Source: Magnetococcales bacterium DCbin4 (lineage in GTDB: Bacteria; Pseudomonadota; Magnetococcia; Magnetococcales; UBA8363). From it: a stretch of 51,757 bases of DNA. The stretch covers positions 1-51,757 of the forward strand of contig PEAN01000027.1 of NCBI GenBank assembly GCA_002753735.1. The letters run 5' to 3'. The notes under the pieces are model-generated. The model saw only the letters and a list, made by a program, of their open reading frames with translations. It did no database searches and was not told the DNA's origin. A program made the translations under genes and the position numbers. Position 1 is the stretch's first letter; each line of letters opens with the position of its first letter. Shown one piece after another: positions 34,081 to 43,411 of the stretch.

Positions 34081-34833
34081 TCAAGGCGTCCCGGTGGTTT
34101 GGTTCGGATCGGAGGCGACATGGTGTGTGGTGACCATACAGGTTTTGTCCCCTTTGGGTCGGTCCATGGTCGGTTTTTCGCCATTGATCCGGTAATAAAG
34201 ATCTTCAGCGATGTTGGTGATGTGATCGCCGATCCGTTCCAGGTTTTTGGCGATGAACAGCAGATGGATGCAGGAACTGATGTTGCGGGGGGATTCGATC
34301 ATGTGGGTCAGGAGTTCGCGAAACATGCCGTCATAGAGGGTGTCCAAGGCTTCGTCACCCTGCCAGACCGCCATGGCGAGTTCGGTTTTTTCCTCGATCC
34401 AGGCTTGACGCATGTGTTCCAACTGTTCCAATACCATGGATCCCATGACCCGCAGCCCACCCGCCGCAGTGGGGAGGGGGTGTTGTGCCAGGACCGCGAC
34501 CCGTTTGCCAATGTTCTTGCTGAAATCGCCCATCCGCTCCAACTCGGAGGAGGCTTTCTGGATGGCGATGACCCAACGCAGATCGTCCGCCAAAGGGCTG
34601 CGCAGGGCGAGAATTTTGATGGAATCCTCTTCGATGGCCAAGTCCAGATTGTCCACCTCGGTATCCCTCTGGATCACTTTTTGGGCGAGGTTGGTGTCGA
34701 AGCGGGAGACTGCGGTGATGGCATCCAGAATCATGCCATGCACCAGCTCGAATTGGCGGATGAGCAGTTCATCCAGACGGTTGAGTTCCTGGTCAAACGC
34801 GGCCACGGTGTGGGGCTGGAAACTTTTGGGCAT
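34081..34833 (-). CDS. phoU: Phosphate transport system regulatory protein
   Basis: PhoU is the negative regulator that links the Pst transporter to the PhoR kinase and limits phosphate uptake. It has two PhoU helical bundles, each with the metal-binding acidic pattern: ASSELERMGDFSKNIGKR and IAKNLERIGDHITNIAEDLYY. It is 250 residues; the last 25 beyond the fold are variable. It is the last gene of pstC-pstA-pstB-phoU, 39 bases after pstB. phoB and phoR are not in the window. Confidence 0.95.
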   Translation of the reverse strand: MPKSFQPHTVAAFDQELNRLDELLIRQFELVHGMILDAITAVSRFDTNLAQKVIQRDTEVDNLDLAIEEDSIKILALRSPLADDLRWVIAIQKASSELERMGDFSKNIGKRVAVLAQHPLPTAAGGLRVMGSMVLEQLEHMRQAWIEEKTELAMAVWQGDEALDTLYDGMFRELLTHMIESPRNISSCIHLLFIAKNLERIGDHITNIAEDLYYRINGEKPTMDRPKGDKTCMVTTHHVASDPNQTTGTP

Positions 34834-34872
34834 GGGGGGGAATCCTGTCTGTGGCGTGGACTTTAAGTGATA

Positions 34873-35712
34873 TCAACCGAAACGGCCGGTGACATAACCT
34901 TTGGTGCGTTCCTGTTTGGGGTTGGTGAAGATGATTCCCGTTTGATTGAATTCCACCAACTCTCCCAGATGAAAAAAGGCGGTATAATGGGATACCCGTG
35001 CCGCCTGTTGCATGGAATGGGTGACGATGACAATCGTGTAATTGTGGGACAGATCGTCGATCAATTCCTCGATGCGGGCGGTGGCGATGGGATCGAGGGC
35101 GGAACAGGGTTCATCCATGAGGACCACCTCGGGATTGACCGCAATGGCCCTGGCGATGCATAACCGTTGTTGCTGCCCCCCCGAAAGACTGGTCCCCGGT
35201 TCTTTCAATCGATCCTTGACCTCGTTCCACAATCCCGCCTTGGCCAGGCTGGTTTCGACCACCCGATCCATTTCAGTTTTGTTGCGGGTCATGCCGTGGA
35301 TGCGTGGTCCATAGGCGATGTTGTCATAGATCGACTTGGGAAACGGATTCGGTTTTTGAAACACCATTCCAACCCGTGCGCGCAATTGTACCACATCGAC
35401 GGCGGGACCATAAATATCTTCGGTGTCCAGGGTGATTGCGCCATTGACGCGGCAACCGGGAACGGTGTCGTTCATTCGGTTCAAACATTTGAGATACGTG
35501 CTCTTCCCACAACCCGATGGGCCGATGAGGGCGGTGACCCGGTGTTGACGGATGGGGAGGGAGACATCGACGAGCGCCTGTTTGTCGCCATAATAGACAC
35601 TGACATTCCTGGAATCCATTTTGACCGGTTCCGTTGCCGGGGCAAGGGTTCCAGGGGTGGCTGTAATTTTGCCGGAAGCTTTCAAGGTAAAGGAATTCTT
35701 CACGTGGACCAT
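34873..35712 (-). CDS. pstB: Phosphate ABC transporter ATP-binding protein
   Basis: PstB powers phosphate import through PstC and PstA. Walker [11 protein letters not shown]-loop [11 protein letters not shown], signature [10 protein letters not shown] and Walker [14 protein letters not shown] are all present. From the ATG at 35712, one base after the pstA stop, it is 279 residues with a 30-residue N-terminal extension; an internal ATG at 35619 ([11 protein letters not shown]) would give the minimal form. It sits between pstA and phoU. Confidence 0.95.
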   Translation of the reverse strand: MVHVKNSFTLKASGKITATPGTLAPATEPVKMDSRNVSVYYGDKQALVDVSLPIRQHRVTALIGPSGCGKSTYLKCLNRMNDTVPGCRVNGAITLDTEDIYGPAVDVVQLRARVGMVFQKPNPFPKSIYDNIAYGPRIHGMTRNKTEMDRVVETSLAKAGLWNEVKDRLKEPGTSLSGGQQQRLCIARAIAVNPEVVLMDEPCSALDPIATARIEELIDDLSHNYTIVIVTHSMQQAARVSHYTAFFHLGELVEFNQTGIIFTNPKQERTKGYVTGRFG

Positions 35713-35713
35713 C

Positions 35714-37000
35714 CTACCAGCGTCGTTCGACACGATTGCGGATATAGACTGCCAAGGCATTCATGGCAATCAGAAAGACCAAAAGGATCAGGGTGGCACC
35801 TGCGGTTTTTTCAAGGAATGCCCGTTCGGGGCTGTCGGCCCAGAGAAAGATTTGTACGGGAAGGACGGTGGCGGGATCCATGACCCCTTCAGGGAGGTCC
35901 ATGATGAAGGCCACCATGCCGATCATGAGCAGGGGGGCGGTTTCACCCAGGGCGCGGGCCATGCTGATGATGGTGCCGGTGAGCATGCCGGGGGCGGCCA
36001 GGGGGAGGACATGGTGCAGGACAACCTGCAGGGGGCTGGCACCCAGGGCGCGGGCACCGTCGCGAATGGCATCGGGGACCGATTTCAAGGAGGCGCGCGT
36101 GGCGATGACCAGGGTTGGCAGGGTCATCATCGCCAGGGTCAGACCACCCACCAGGGGGGCGGAGCGGGGCAGATGCATCAGGTTGAGATAGAGTGCCAGT
36201 CCCAGAAGGCCGAACACGATGGAGGGGACCGCGGCCAGGTTGTTGATGTTCACTTCGATGACATCGGCCCAGCGACCTTTGCTGGCGAATTCTTCCAGAT
36301 AGACCGCCGAGGCGACTCCGAGGGGAAAGGAGACCAGAAAGGTGATCAACAGGGTCAGGGTCGAACCCTTGATGGCACCGAGGATCCCTGCCAGTTCGGG
36401 ATTACGTGAATCGCCGTTGAGGAAGAAGGATTGATTGAATTGTTGACGCAGACGGTCATTCTTTTCAAGCCAGTCGATCCATTGCGCCTGTTTGTCGGAA
36501 ATGTGCCGTGCCGCCTCGGGTTGGTTGCGTGGCACTTCTCCCTTGATCCACATGTCCACTTCGTCGGCCGCGATCAGCCACACCCCTTGGGTGGAGGACA
36601 ACCATTCGGGATGTGTCTTGAGAAGGATTTGCAATTGGAAGGGTGCGCCGTCACTCAAAAGCTTGTGCAGTTTTTGTTGATGGTTGCGTTCCCGGACCTC
36701 GGGAAAGGTTTGGTTCAAGGCTTTTTTCAGGACAGCGCGATAATCACCCCGGTCGAGGGAGGCGGGGGAACGGTTGCCCTCGGGATCGAGCAGGGATGGG
36801 TCGAAGGGGATGTCGAGCAGGATCCGGGTCTGAAAGAATGCATTGTAGCCCTTGAAGACCATGGTTCCCAGGAGCAGCAGCAACATGGACAGGGCGATGC
36901 CCAGCCCGATGATGCCATACCGGCGGAAACGGCGGCTGGCGCGGTGGCGGCGCGCGAGGTGTTGTTGTTGTTCCGGCGTGATTTGGTGAAATGGGCTCAT
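35714..37000 (-). CDS. pstA: Phosphate ABC transporter permease PstA, long form
   Basis: This is one of two inner-membrane permease subunits for phosphate. At 428 residues it is over 100 longer than enteric PstA because of an N-terminal DUF3333-like region: one membrane helix at about 29-50, then a periplasmic part to about 205. The permease core follows with [25 protein letters not shown], the EAA loop, and ALGETAPLL. Its ATG overlaps the pstC stop as ATGA. Confidence 0.93.
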   Translation of the reverse strand: MSPFHQITPEQQQHLARRHRASRRFRRYGIIGLGIALSMLLLLLGTMVFKGYNAFFQTRILLDIPFDPSLLDPEGNRSPASLDRGDYRAVLKKALNQTFPEVRERNHQQKLHKLLSDGAPFQLQILLKTHPEWLSSTQGVWLIAADEVDMWIKGEVPRNQPEAARHISDKQAQWIDWLEKNDRLRQQFNQSFFLNGDSRNPELAGILGAIKGSTLTLLITFLVSFPLGVASAVYLEEFASKGRWADVIEVNINNLAAVPSIVFGLLGLALYLNLMHLPRSAPLVGGLTLAMMTLPTLVIATRASLKSVPDAIRDGARALGASPLQVVLHHVLPLAAPGMLTGTIISMARALGETAPLLMIGMVAFIMDLPEGVMDPATVLPVQIFLWADSPERAFLEKTAGATLILLVFLIAMNALAVYIRNRVERRW

Positions 37001-38364
37001 TGTTTTTCGTGGTAACGTTTGACCACCCCCAGGGCAATGACGTTGAGGATCAGGGTGACGAAGAACAAAGTCAATCCCAGGGCAAAGGCGGCCAGTGTTT
37101 TGGGGCTGTCGAACTCCTGGTCGCCGACGAGGAGGGTGACGATCTGCACGGTAACGGTGGTCATGGCCTGAAGGGGGTTGGCGGTGAGATTGGCTGCCAG
37201 TCCCGCTGCCATGACCACGATCATGGTTTCCCCCACGGCCCGGGAAATCGCCAGCAGCAATGCCCCGACGATGCCCGGAAGGGCTGCCGGGAGGACCACC
37301 TGGCGGATGGTTTCCGCTTCGGTTGCACCCATCGCCAAAGAGCCATCGCGGATGGCCTGGGGGACGGCATTGATGACATCGTCCGACAGGGAGGAGACGA
37401 AGGGGATGATCATGATCCCCATGACCAGACCGGCGGCCAGGGCGCTTTCCGAGGCAACCTCCAACCCCAGATCGCTTCCCAGGGAGGCGATGGCGGGGGC
37501 GACGCTGAGGGCGGCGAACAATCCGTACACGACGGTCGGGACCCCGGCCAGAATCTCAAGGGCCGGTTTGACCCAACGGCGTACCCGGGGTGAAGCGAAT
37601 TCCGACAGATAGATGGCGCAGAACAATCCGACCGGGGCCGCTACCAGAATGGAGATGCCGGTGATCATCAGTGTTCCGGCGAACAGTGGTATGGCACCGA
37701 ACGAACCGGTTCCTCCCACCTGATCGGCGCGGATGGCGGTTTGCGGACTCCATTTCAGGCCGAAGATGAACTCGGTTACGGGAATACTGGAGAAAAAACG
37801 CAACGTTTCAAAAATCAGGGAGAGGATGATTCCCAGGGTGATGAACAGGGAGATGGAAGAGGCGGCGATCAGGAGGATTCCCACGATCCGTTCCACGGCT
37901 TGGCGGGCACGGAATGCGACATTGATTTTTTTCCATGAATGCCACCACCCCAATACACCCATTCCCAGTGTCAGGAGCGTGACCAGGAAATCGGCGATGC
38001 GGTTGAGGTGGCGCATGGTGTCCACGCTTGCCATGGAAATGCCCAATTCATCCTTGAATGGGGTCCGTCCCTCGGCGACGAGGATGATTTTATTGAGCTG
38101 GATGGATTGCACCATTGGATCGGACGGGGTTCCTGGGAGGTCATGCAATACCAGGGTATGGATGGTTTGGGCGGAGAACATGGCAAACAAGGCGATCACC
38201 ACCAATCCGGGGAGGAGGATCCAAAGCGCCACGAACATGCCATGGTATCGTGGTCGCGAGTGCAGACGGTCATTGCGGGCCAGAATCTGACTTTTGCGGG
38301 TACCCATGACAAAACCGACAATGGCCAGAATGGTCAGGCAGATTCCTGTCAATTGGAGTCCCAT
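36997..38364 (-). CDS. pstC: Phosphate ABC transporter permease PstC, long form
   Basis: This is the other permease subunit. At 455 residues it is longer than enteric PstC; the extra N-terminal part has two membrane segments (about 5-22 and 44-66) and a periplasmic loop. The core has ILAGVPTVVYGLFA, the EAA-type loop AMGATEAETIRQVVLPAALPGIVGA and SRAVGETMIVVMAAG. It is the first gene of the operon. No pstS is next to it, so the phosphate-binding protein must be encoded elsewhere. Confidence 0.93.
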   Translation of the reverse strand: MGLQLTGICLTILAIVGFVMGTRKSQILARNDRLHSRPRYHGMFVALWILLPGLVVIALFAMFSAQTIHTLVLHDLPGTPSDPMVQSIQLNKIILVAEGRTPFKDELGISMASVDTMRHLNRIADFLVTLLTLGMGVLGWWHSWKKINVAFRARQAVERIVGILLIAASSISLFITLGIILSLIFETLRFFSSIPVTEFIFGLKWSPQTAIRADQVGGTGSFGAIPLFAGTLMITGISILVAAPVGLFCAIYLSEFASPRVRRWVKPALEILAGVPTVVYGLFAALSVAPAIASLGSDLGLEVASESALAAGLVMGIMIIPFVSSLSDDVINAVPQAIRDGSLAMGATEAETIRQVVLPAALPGIVGALLLAISRAVGETMIVVMAAGLAANLTANPLQAMTTVTVQIVTLLVGDQEFDSPKTLAAFALGLTLFFVTLILNVIALGVVKRYHEKQ

Positions 38365-38846
38365 GATTTCCTTTTGTGTTGTTTGGGTGGTGCTCTTCTT
38401 TACGGTATGGCTTTGGAGATGAAGTGGTCTTGGTGGCGACTGTCATCAAGTTTCATGCCATGGCAGGGCATTCCTGCGTCCGGCGGGTGCAGCGGGTGTG
38501 CAATGGATTGAATCTTTGAGACAAACATTTTTCTTGATGGATCGGTGGGTTAATGAAACTCATCCGGGTTGTGGTTTAAATTTTGGAAGAATTCTTCAAC
38601 ATTGGAACGATTTTTTTATTGGCTGTCTCCGTGCAAAAGTCAATGGTCAGCCTTCTGGCCGTGCAGCCAACGAATTCCGTTCAAGAAAGTTCTGCGAAAA
38701 ATGTACCGACAATTTTTTGCATGTTTTGATGATTTCGCTTGATTCCTGCCCGGAGGGTTTATCATAATACCAATCTATATGGTACATCATCAGAACAGTT
38801 TATTGCCGGATTCGGTTTTCTTTTGGCTTGGGAGGGGGAGGAGACT
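38365..38846. other. Intergenic region between pstC and giant lipoprotein gene
   Basis: About 480 bases separate two diverging genes and should hold both promoters. I see no gene. CTGTCAT at 38440 followed by GTTTCAT at 38450 faintly recalls a Pho box but is weak and points away from pstC. Confidence 0.45.
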
Positions 38847-41800
38847 GTGAAATCGAAAAAGTGGGTTGGTCTTTGTGCGGCGGCGGCATTTTCCTTGTTT
38901 GCGGCGGGTTGTGGCGGTGGAGGCGGTGGAGACAGTACCTCGAGCAGCACTGGCGCAACCGGTACTGGAGCAACGACCGGCGGCGGAGCAACGACCAGTG
39001 GTGGAACAACGACCAATGCCAGCGGTCTTTCCGGCACGGTGGCGGATGGTTTGGCGATGGCAAATGCCAAGGTGACGGTCCAATCGGCGACCGGGACCAC
39101 GGTTGAGGTTGGGACGACCGATGCCAATGGGCAATATGCGGGATTTTCCTTTCCGGCAGGGTTCGCCTTTCCGGCGATGATGAGCGTCACCCGGTCCAAC
39201 GGCAAGGATGTGTTGCGTTCCATCATCCCCAGTCAACCCGGCACGACCGGCACCACCAACATCAATCCCATCACCCAGACCATCACCTCGCAAATGCTGC
39301 CGACCGGGAGTTCGCTGGCCAATCTGGATGTGAGTGACGGTGACAATGGCTTTGCCAAAAAGGCCAAGACCGTCGTCCAGACCGCCTTCGGCAGTGCCAT
39401 CGACTATGACACGTTTGCGGGCAAACCGTTCAAGGCCAGAACCGCCAGCGATCCCAAGGCGGGCGGGTTGGCCGATACTTTGATCGATACCCTGGCGGGG
39501 ATGGATCCGACCCGCAAACCGGAAGACCTGCTGGCCAGCGCCACCGATACCAAGGATCCTTCCGTTGCCAAAAACCTGATGTCGAGTCCTGCGTTTCAGG
39601 CGCGGCTTGCGGGGGAATTGGTTTCCCAGGGGCGCCCCGCCGGGGAGGTCAAAACCTTGATCCAGGCGGAAGCGGCTTCCGGGGTGGATACCTCGGCGAT
39701 CCTGGCCAATACTGAAACCTATGCCAAAACCTTCGAGGAGGTCTTCACCAGCGCCAACAGCGAGTTGACCGGCTCCGACAGCCAAAAGCGGGCCTCTTTG
39801 GAGGCCATCGTGGACTCTGCGGCGGCGACGGTGGCCAAGATTGTCGAGAAAAAAGGGGTGACCGGGGGGGATGCCCTGACCAACGTGTTGAGCAACAGCA
39901 TGGCACTGGTCAAGGCACCGTTGATTGCCATCGGCAAGACCGATCAGGGTGGGGCGAACCTGGCCCTGATTCTGGCCGCCACCCGGGAACAAATGACGGA
40001 TCTGATCAATACTTCGACGGTGGACCTGACGCAATCGCAATCGGGGGCGAACATCGCCACCCTGGGAACCCAGGTGAAAAACTTTGGCGAGATCGTCTCT
40101 TCAGCGGTCTCCAATTCGTTGAACTCGGGCAAGGACAAGAGCAAGCTGGATGACAAGGAAAAACTGCTCGTCGCCACCAACATGAGCAAGGGGATCGCCA
40201 GTTCCCTGACCACCTACATGAGTGATCTGGCGGTGGATCGTTCCGCCATGACCGACGCGCAGAAGGCATCGTTGGCCAAGGCTCAAAATGCCGCCCAAAA
40301 CACGGCGACCGCCCTGGATTCGGCCCTGGTGGAGATGGCGGCGGACCAGGATGCGGATACCATGGACAACGACGTGTTGAATTCCATGGCGGGAGCCTTG
40401 GTGACTCAGGCGGCCCAAACCTTCAAAAACTATGACCTGACGGTGGACGCCTCCGCTTTTTCGGGGGCGGCGGTCAAATCTTTGACCAACATGGCCAGGC
40501 TGGTGGTGGACAACACCGCAATCCTTCATTCCCAGGCGGCCACGCTTGACCCGGACAAGCAGGCGGCGCTGGCGGAAGCGATGGCGGGACAGTTGTTCGA
40601 TGAGCTGAAAAATGTCGATCTGACGGGCGACGATCTGCCCGAGAGCGCCATGAACGTTGCCAACAATCTGGCCCGGGCGGTGGGACCGGCGTTGGTGGAA
40701 AAGGTGGGACAATCATCTGATTATCAGGGGAGCAATCTTCAAATCCTGGCCGCCAACGCCGCTGCCAGCGCCATCACCGAACTGAAAAAAACGGCCACCC
40801 TGACCGGGGCCATCGATTCCGAAACCCTGGCCCGGTTGCAACAGGAGGCATCTTCTGCGGCGGAAACCTCCCGGACCAACCTGGAGGCCTCGTTCAAGAC
40901 CATCGAGGGACAGGGGATTTCGCTGGCGGAAATCACCGAGGGGTTGGCTGAGGCGGGTTTGGATGGTGCGGCGATGGATGTGGTCATGTATCAGGTGCAA
41001 AGCACCCTGGCTTCGGGTGGCAATGTCATGATGGACGCCGCCCGGGACATTGCCGAAACCGCTGCCTTCATGGCCAATGCCGTGCTGCAAAACGGGGGGA
41101 GCCTGACCCAGGTGCGCGATACCATTGCCGCCCCCATGGCGGCGATGGCCCAGGTCGCCCAGGGGCGGGAGGGACAGAGTTCCGAGCAGATTCTGGCCTC
41201 CATTCGCAACAGCGCCAACACCATGGAACAGACGGCTCAGGTCATGGCGGCCTCCCGTGATGTATCGTTGGAAAATTTCATTCTGACGACCGGCAACATC
41301 GCCGCGGTTGTCGGTACCCGATTGAGCGGGGATGCGGCGGATGCCTTGTTGGACAGTGTGCGTGGCAATGTCGCAACGGGTGGGGAGATGACCCTGGGGA
41401 CGTTGGCGGGTCAACTGGCCCAATTCAATGGCGATATTTTGACCCAGGCGACGGCGCAACAGGCGGCGATCCAGGAGCAGGCGACGGTGATGTTGCGGGC
41501 GGTCAACCGCCTTCCCGAATTCATCCCGTTCACGGAAAATCTGCATGTCGAGGTGGGAACGACCTACACCGGGCGGTTGCCCATCCGGGATGAGGAAGGG
41601 GAGACCAATCTCACCTTCCGGATCGTCACCAATGGTGAGAAGGGGACCGCCACCATCACCGATCCCCGGACCGGGGCGTTTACCTATCAACCCAGGCCGG
41701 GATTTGTCGGACCCGACACCTTTACGTTTGTCATCAACGATGGCATCGGCGAAACAGCTCCGACCTCCGTGACCATGCATGTGGTCAACAAACTGCCCGA

Positions 41801-43280
41801 ATTCTTGCCCCCCGCCGAAAACATCATCGCCCAGGTGGGCCAACCGATCCAGGGAGTTCTTCCCATCAAACCGGATCAAACGGGAGAGACGCTGACCTTC
41901 AGGATTGTGACCCAGGGGAGCAAAGGGACAATTACTCTGGATAATCCCACGACCGGTGCTTTTACCTATCGCTCCAACCCCGGTACCTTCGGACCCGATA
42001 CCTTCACCTTTGCCGTCAGTGATGGGGCGGGAGAAACCGATCCTCTTCCCATGACCATCCATGTGGAAAACCGGTTGCCCGAATTTTTGCCGCCAGCGGA
42101 AAACATCGTCGCCCAGGTGGGCAGTCAGGCAATTCAGGGTGTTCTCCCCATCAAACCGGATCAAACGGGTGAGACGCTGACCTTCAGGATCGTGACCCCG
42201 CCGACCAAAGGGACACTGACGTTGACCAATGTCGCCACGGGGACGTTCACCTACCAACCGTTTCCGGGCACTTCGGGTCCCGATACCTTCACCTTTGCCG
42301 TCAGTGACGGGGCGGGGGAGACGGCGCCCATGCCCATGACCATTCATGTGGAAAACCGCTTGCCCGAATTTTTGCCGCCGACCGAGAATATCGTCGCCCA
42401 GGTGGGCAGTCAGGCGATACAGGGCCTTCTCCCCATCAAACCGGATCAAACGGGAGAGACGCTGACGTTCAGAATCGTGACTCAGCCGACCAAAGGGACC
42501 CTGACCTTGACCAATGCCACCACGGGTGCGTTTACCTACCAACCGTTCCCTGGTACTTCGGGTCCCGATACCTTTTCGTTCAGTGTCAGCGATGGGTCCG
42601 GCGAAACTGCGCCCATGCCCATGACCATTCATGTGGAAAACAAACTGCCTGAATTCGTTCCCTTGACCGAATCGATCTTTGTGGATGCGGGCCAGGTGTT
42701 CAACGGCCTTCTGCCGATCAAGAATGATCAGACGGGTGAAACTCTGACCTTTCGGATCGTCACGAACGGCACCAAGGGTACCGCCACCATCACCAATACG
42801 GCGACCGGGGCATTTTCCTACCAACCCAATCCAGGAACGACCGGGCCGGATACCTTTTCCTTTGCCATCAGTGATGGTGTGGGTGAAACCCAGCCCATCA
42901 CCATGACCCTCAACATCGTCAATAACCGTCCACAACCGGTGGCCGGTACCCTGACCGTGACTGCGGGTCAGAGTGTGACCGGGACTTTTTCCATCCCCAA
43001 TCCAGATGGAGATATCCTGACCTATCGGATCGTCACCCAGGGGTTGAAGGGAACCGCCACCATCACCGATCCGGCGACGGGGACATTCTCTTTTGCTGCC
43101 TTGTCAACGGCCAGTGGCGCGGATTTCTTCACCTTCGTCGTCAATGACGGCGTGGGGGATTCCGACCCGGTTCCCATCAACATCACCATCAATCCTGCCT
43201 CGGGGACTGGGACCAATACGGCCAGCAGCCAGTGGGGAACGCTGATCTGGGGTCAGAACAACTGGAGCTCGGGCAACTGA
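38847..43280 (+). CDS. Giant surface lipoprotein with six cadherin-like repeats
   Basis: This is a predicted envelope or surface protein. The GTG at 38847 has GGAGGGGGAGGAG directly upstream and gives a lipoprotein signal with lipobox FAAGC (Cys at 22); longer in-frame starts would bury the signal. Order: Gly- and Ser/Thr-rich linker (23-58), a CarboxypepD-like beta domain (about 60-115), an Ala-rich helical region of over 700 residues, then six repeats of 94-95 residues from residue 887, each with FRIVT, GTFTYQP, GPDTFTFAVSDG. They resemble bacterial cadherin-like (Big_9) domains. The tail has spaced Trp (WGTLIWGQNNW). It is 1477 residues. Adhesion or matrix function is inferred. Confidence 0.8.
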   Translation: MKSKKWVGLCAAAAFSLFAAGCGGGGGGDSTSSSTGATGTGATTGGGATTSGGTTTNASGLSGTVADGLAMANAKVTVQSATGTTVEVGTTDANGQYAGFSFPAGFAFPAMMSVTRSNGKDVLRSIIPSQPGTTGTTNINPITQTITSQMLPTGSSLANLDVSDGDNGFAKKAKTVVQTAFGSAIDYDTFAGKPFKARTASDPKAGGLADTLIDTLAGMDPTRKPEDLLASATDTKDPSVAKNLMSSPAFQARLAGELVSQGRPAGEVKTLIQAEAASGVDTSAILANTETYAKTFEEVFTSANSELTGSDSQKRASLEAIVDSAAATVAKIVEKKGVTGGDALTNVLSNSMALVKAPLIAIGKTDQGGANLALILAATREQMTDLINTSTVDLTQSQSGANIATLGTQVKNFGEIVSSAVSNSLNSGKDKSKLDDKEKLLVATNMSKGIASSLTTYMSDLAVDRSAMTDAQKASLAKAQNAAQNTATALDSALVEMAADQDADTMDNDVLNSMAGALVTQAAQTFKNYDLTVDASAFSGAAVKSLTNMARLVVDNTAILHSQAATLDPDKQAALAEAMAGQLFDELKNVDLTGDDLPESAMNVANNLARAVGPALVEKVGQSSDYQGSNLQILAANAAASAITELKKTATLTGAIDSETLARLQQEASSAAETSRTNLEASFKTIEGQGISLAEITEGLAEAGLDGAAMDVVMYQVQSTLASGGNVMMDAARDIAETAAFMANAVLQNGGSLTQVRDTIAAPMAAMAQVAQGREGQSSEQILASIRNSANTMEQTAQVMAASRDVSLENFILTTGNIAAVVGTRLSGDAADALLDSVRGNVATGGEMTLGTLAGQLAQFNGDILTQATAQQAAIQEQATVMLRAVNRLPEFIPFTENLHVEVGTTYTGRLPIRDEEGETNLTFRIVTNGEKGTATITDPRTGAFTYQPRPGFVGPDTFTFVINDGIGETAPTSVTMHVVNKLPEFLPPAENIIAQVGQPIQGVLPIKPDQTGETLTFRIVTQGSKGTITLDNPTTGAFTYRSNPGTFGPDTFTFAVSDGAGETDPLPMTIHVENRLPEFLPPAENIVAQVGSQAIQGVLPIKPDQTGETLTFRIVTPPTKGTLTLTNVATGTFTYQPFPGTSGPDTFTFAVSDGAGETAPMPMTIHVENRLPEFLPPTENIVAQVGSQAIQGLLPIKPDQTGETLTFRIVTQPTKGTLTLTNATTGAFTYQPFPGTSGPDTFSFSVSDGSGETAPMPMTIHVENKLPEFVPLTESIFVDAGQVFNGLLPIKNDQTGETLTFRIVTNGTKGTATITNTATGAFSYQPNPGTTGPDTFSFAISDGVGETQPITMTLNIVNNRPQPVAGTLTVTAGQSVTGTFSIPNPDGDILTYRIVTQGLKGTATITDPATGTFSFAALSTASGADFFTFVVNDGVGDSDPVPINITINPASGTGTNTASSQWGTLIWGQNNWSSGN
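41505..43190 (+). repeat. Six tandem protein-coding repeats (282-285 bp)
   Basis: Units begin at 41505, 41787, 42069, 42354, 42639 and about 42924, each starting with a coding AAC for the N-[RK]-LPEF motif except the last (NNRP). Units 2-4 are nearly identical over long stretches, suggesting recent expansion or gene conversion; units 1, 5 and 6 are more diverged. Confidence 0.9.
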
Positions 43281-43322
43281 TTTTTTCCCATGCGTCATTG
43301 AAAAAACGCCGGGGGGGAGGCT

Positions 43323-43350
43323 CGGGAGGAGGGGGTTGATCCTCCTCCCG
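43323..43350. terminator. Hairpin after giant lipoprotein gene
   Basis: CGGGAGGAGG, an 8-base loop, CCTCCTCCCG. It is a strong stem but no T-run follows on either side, so it may terminate weakly or protect the mRNA end. Confidence 0.4.
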
Positions 43351-43411
43351 GTAATGGCGGCAATGCATTCCCTCCATGGCTTGGCTACGACGGTTGACGA
43401 GAAGATCATCC

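Noticed and set aside
33779-34133. Short ORFs on both strands between the hsdR remnant and phoU
   Set aside because: None has a recognisable motif or ribosome site, and they overlap each other in several frames.
38440-38456. Pho box for pstC
   Set aside because: CTGTCAT and GTTTCAT are spaced by three bases instead of four, the second half is poor, and the direction points away from pstC.
38847-43280. Giant repeat protein as a type I secretion substrate of the HlyD-bearing pair at 25.8-29.6 kb
   Set aside because: It has a lipoprotein signal and no C-terminal RTX or type I signal, and the genes are 9 kb apart with unrelated operons between.
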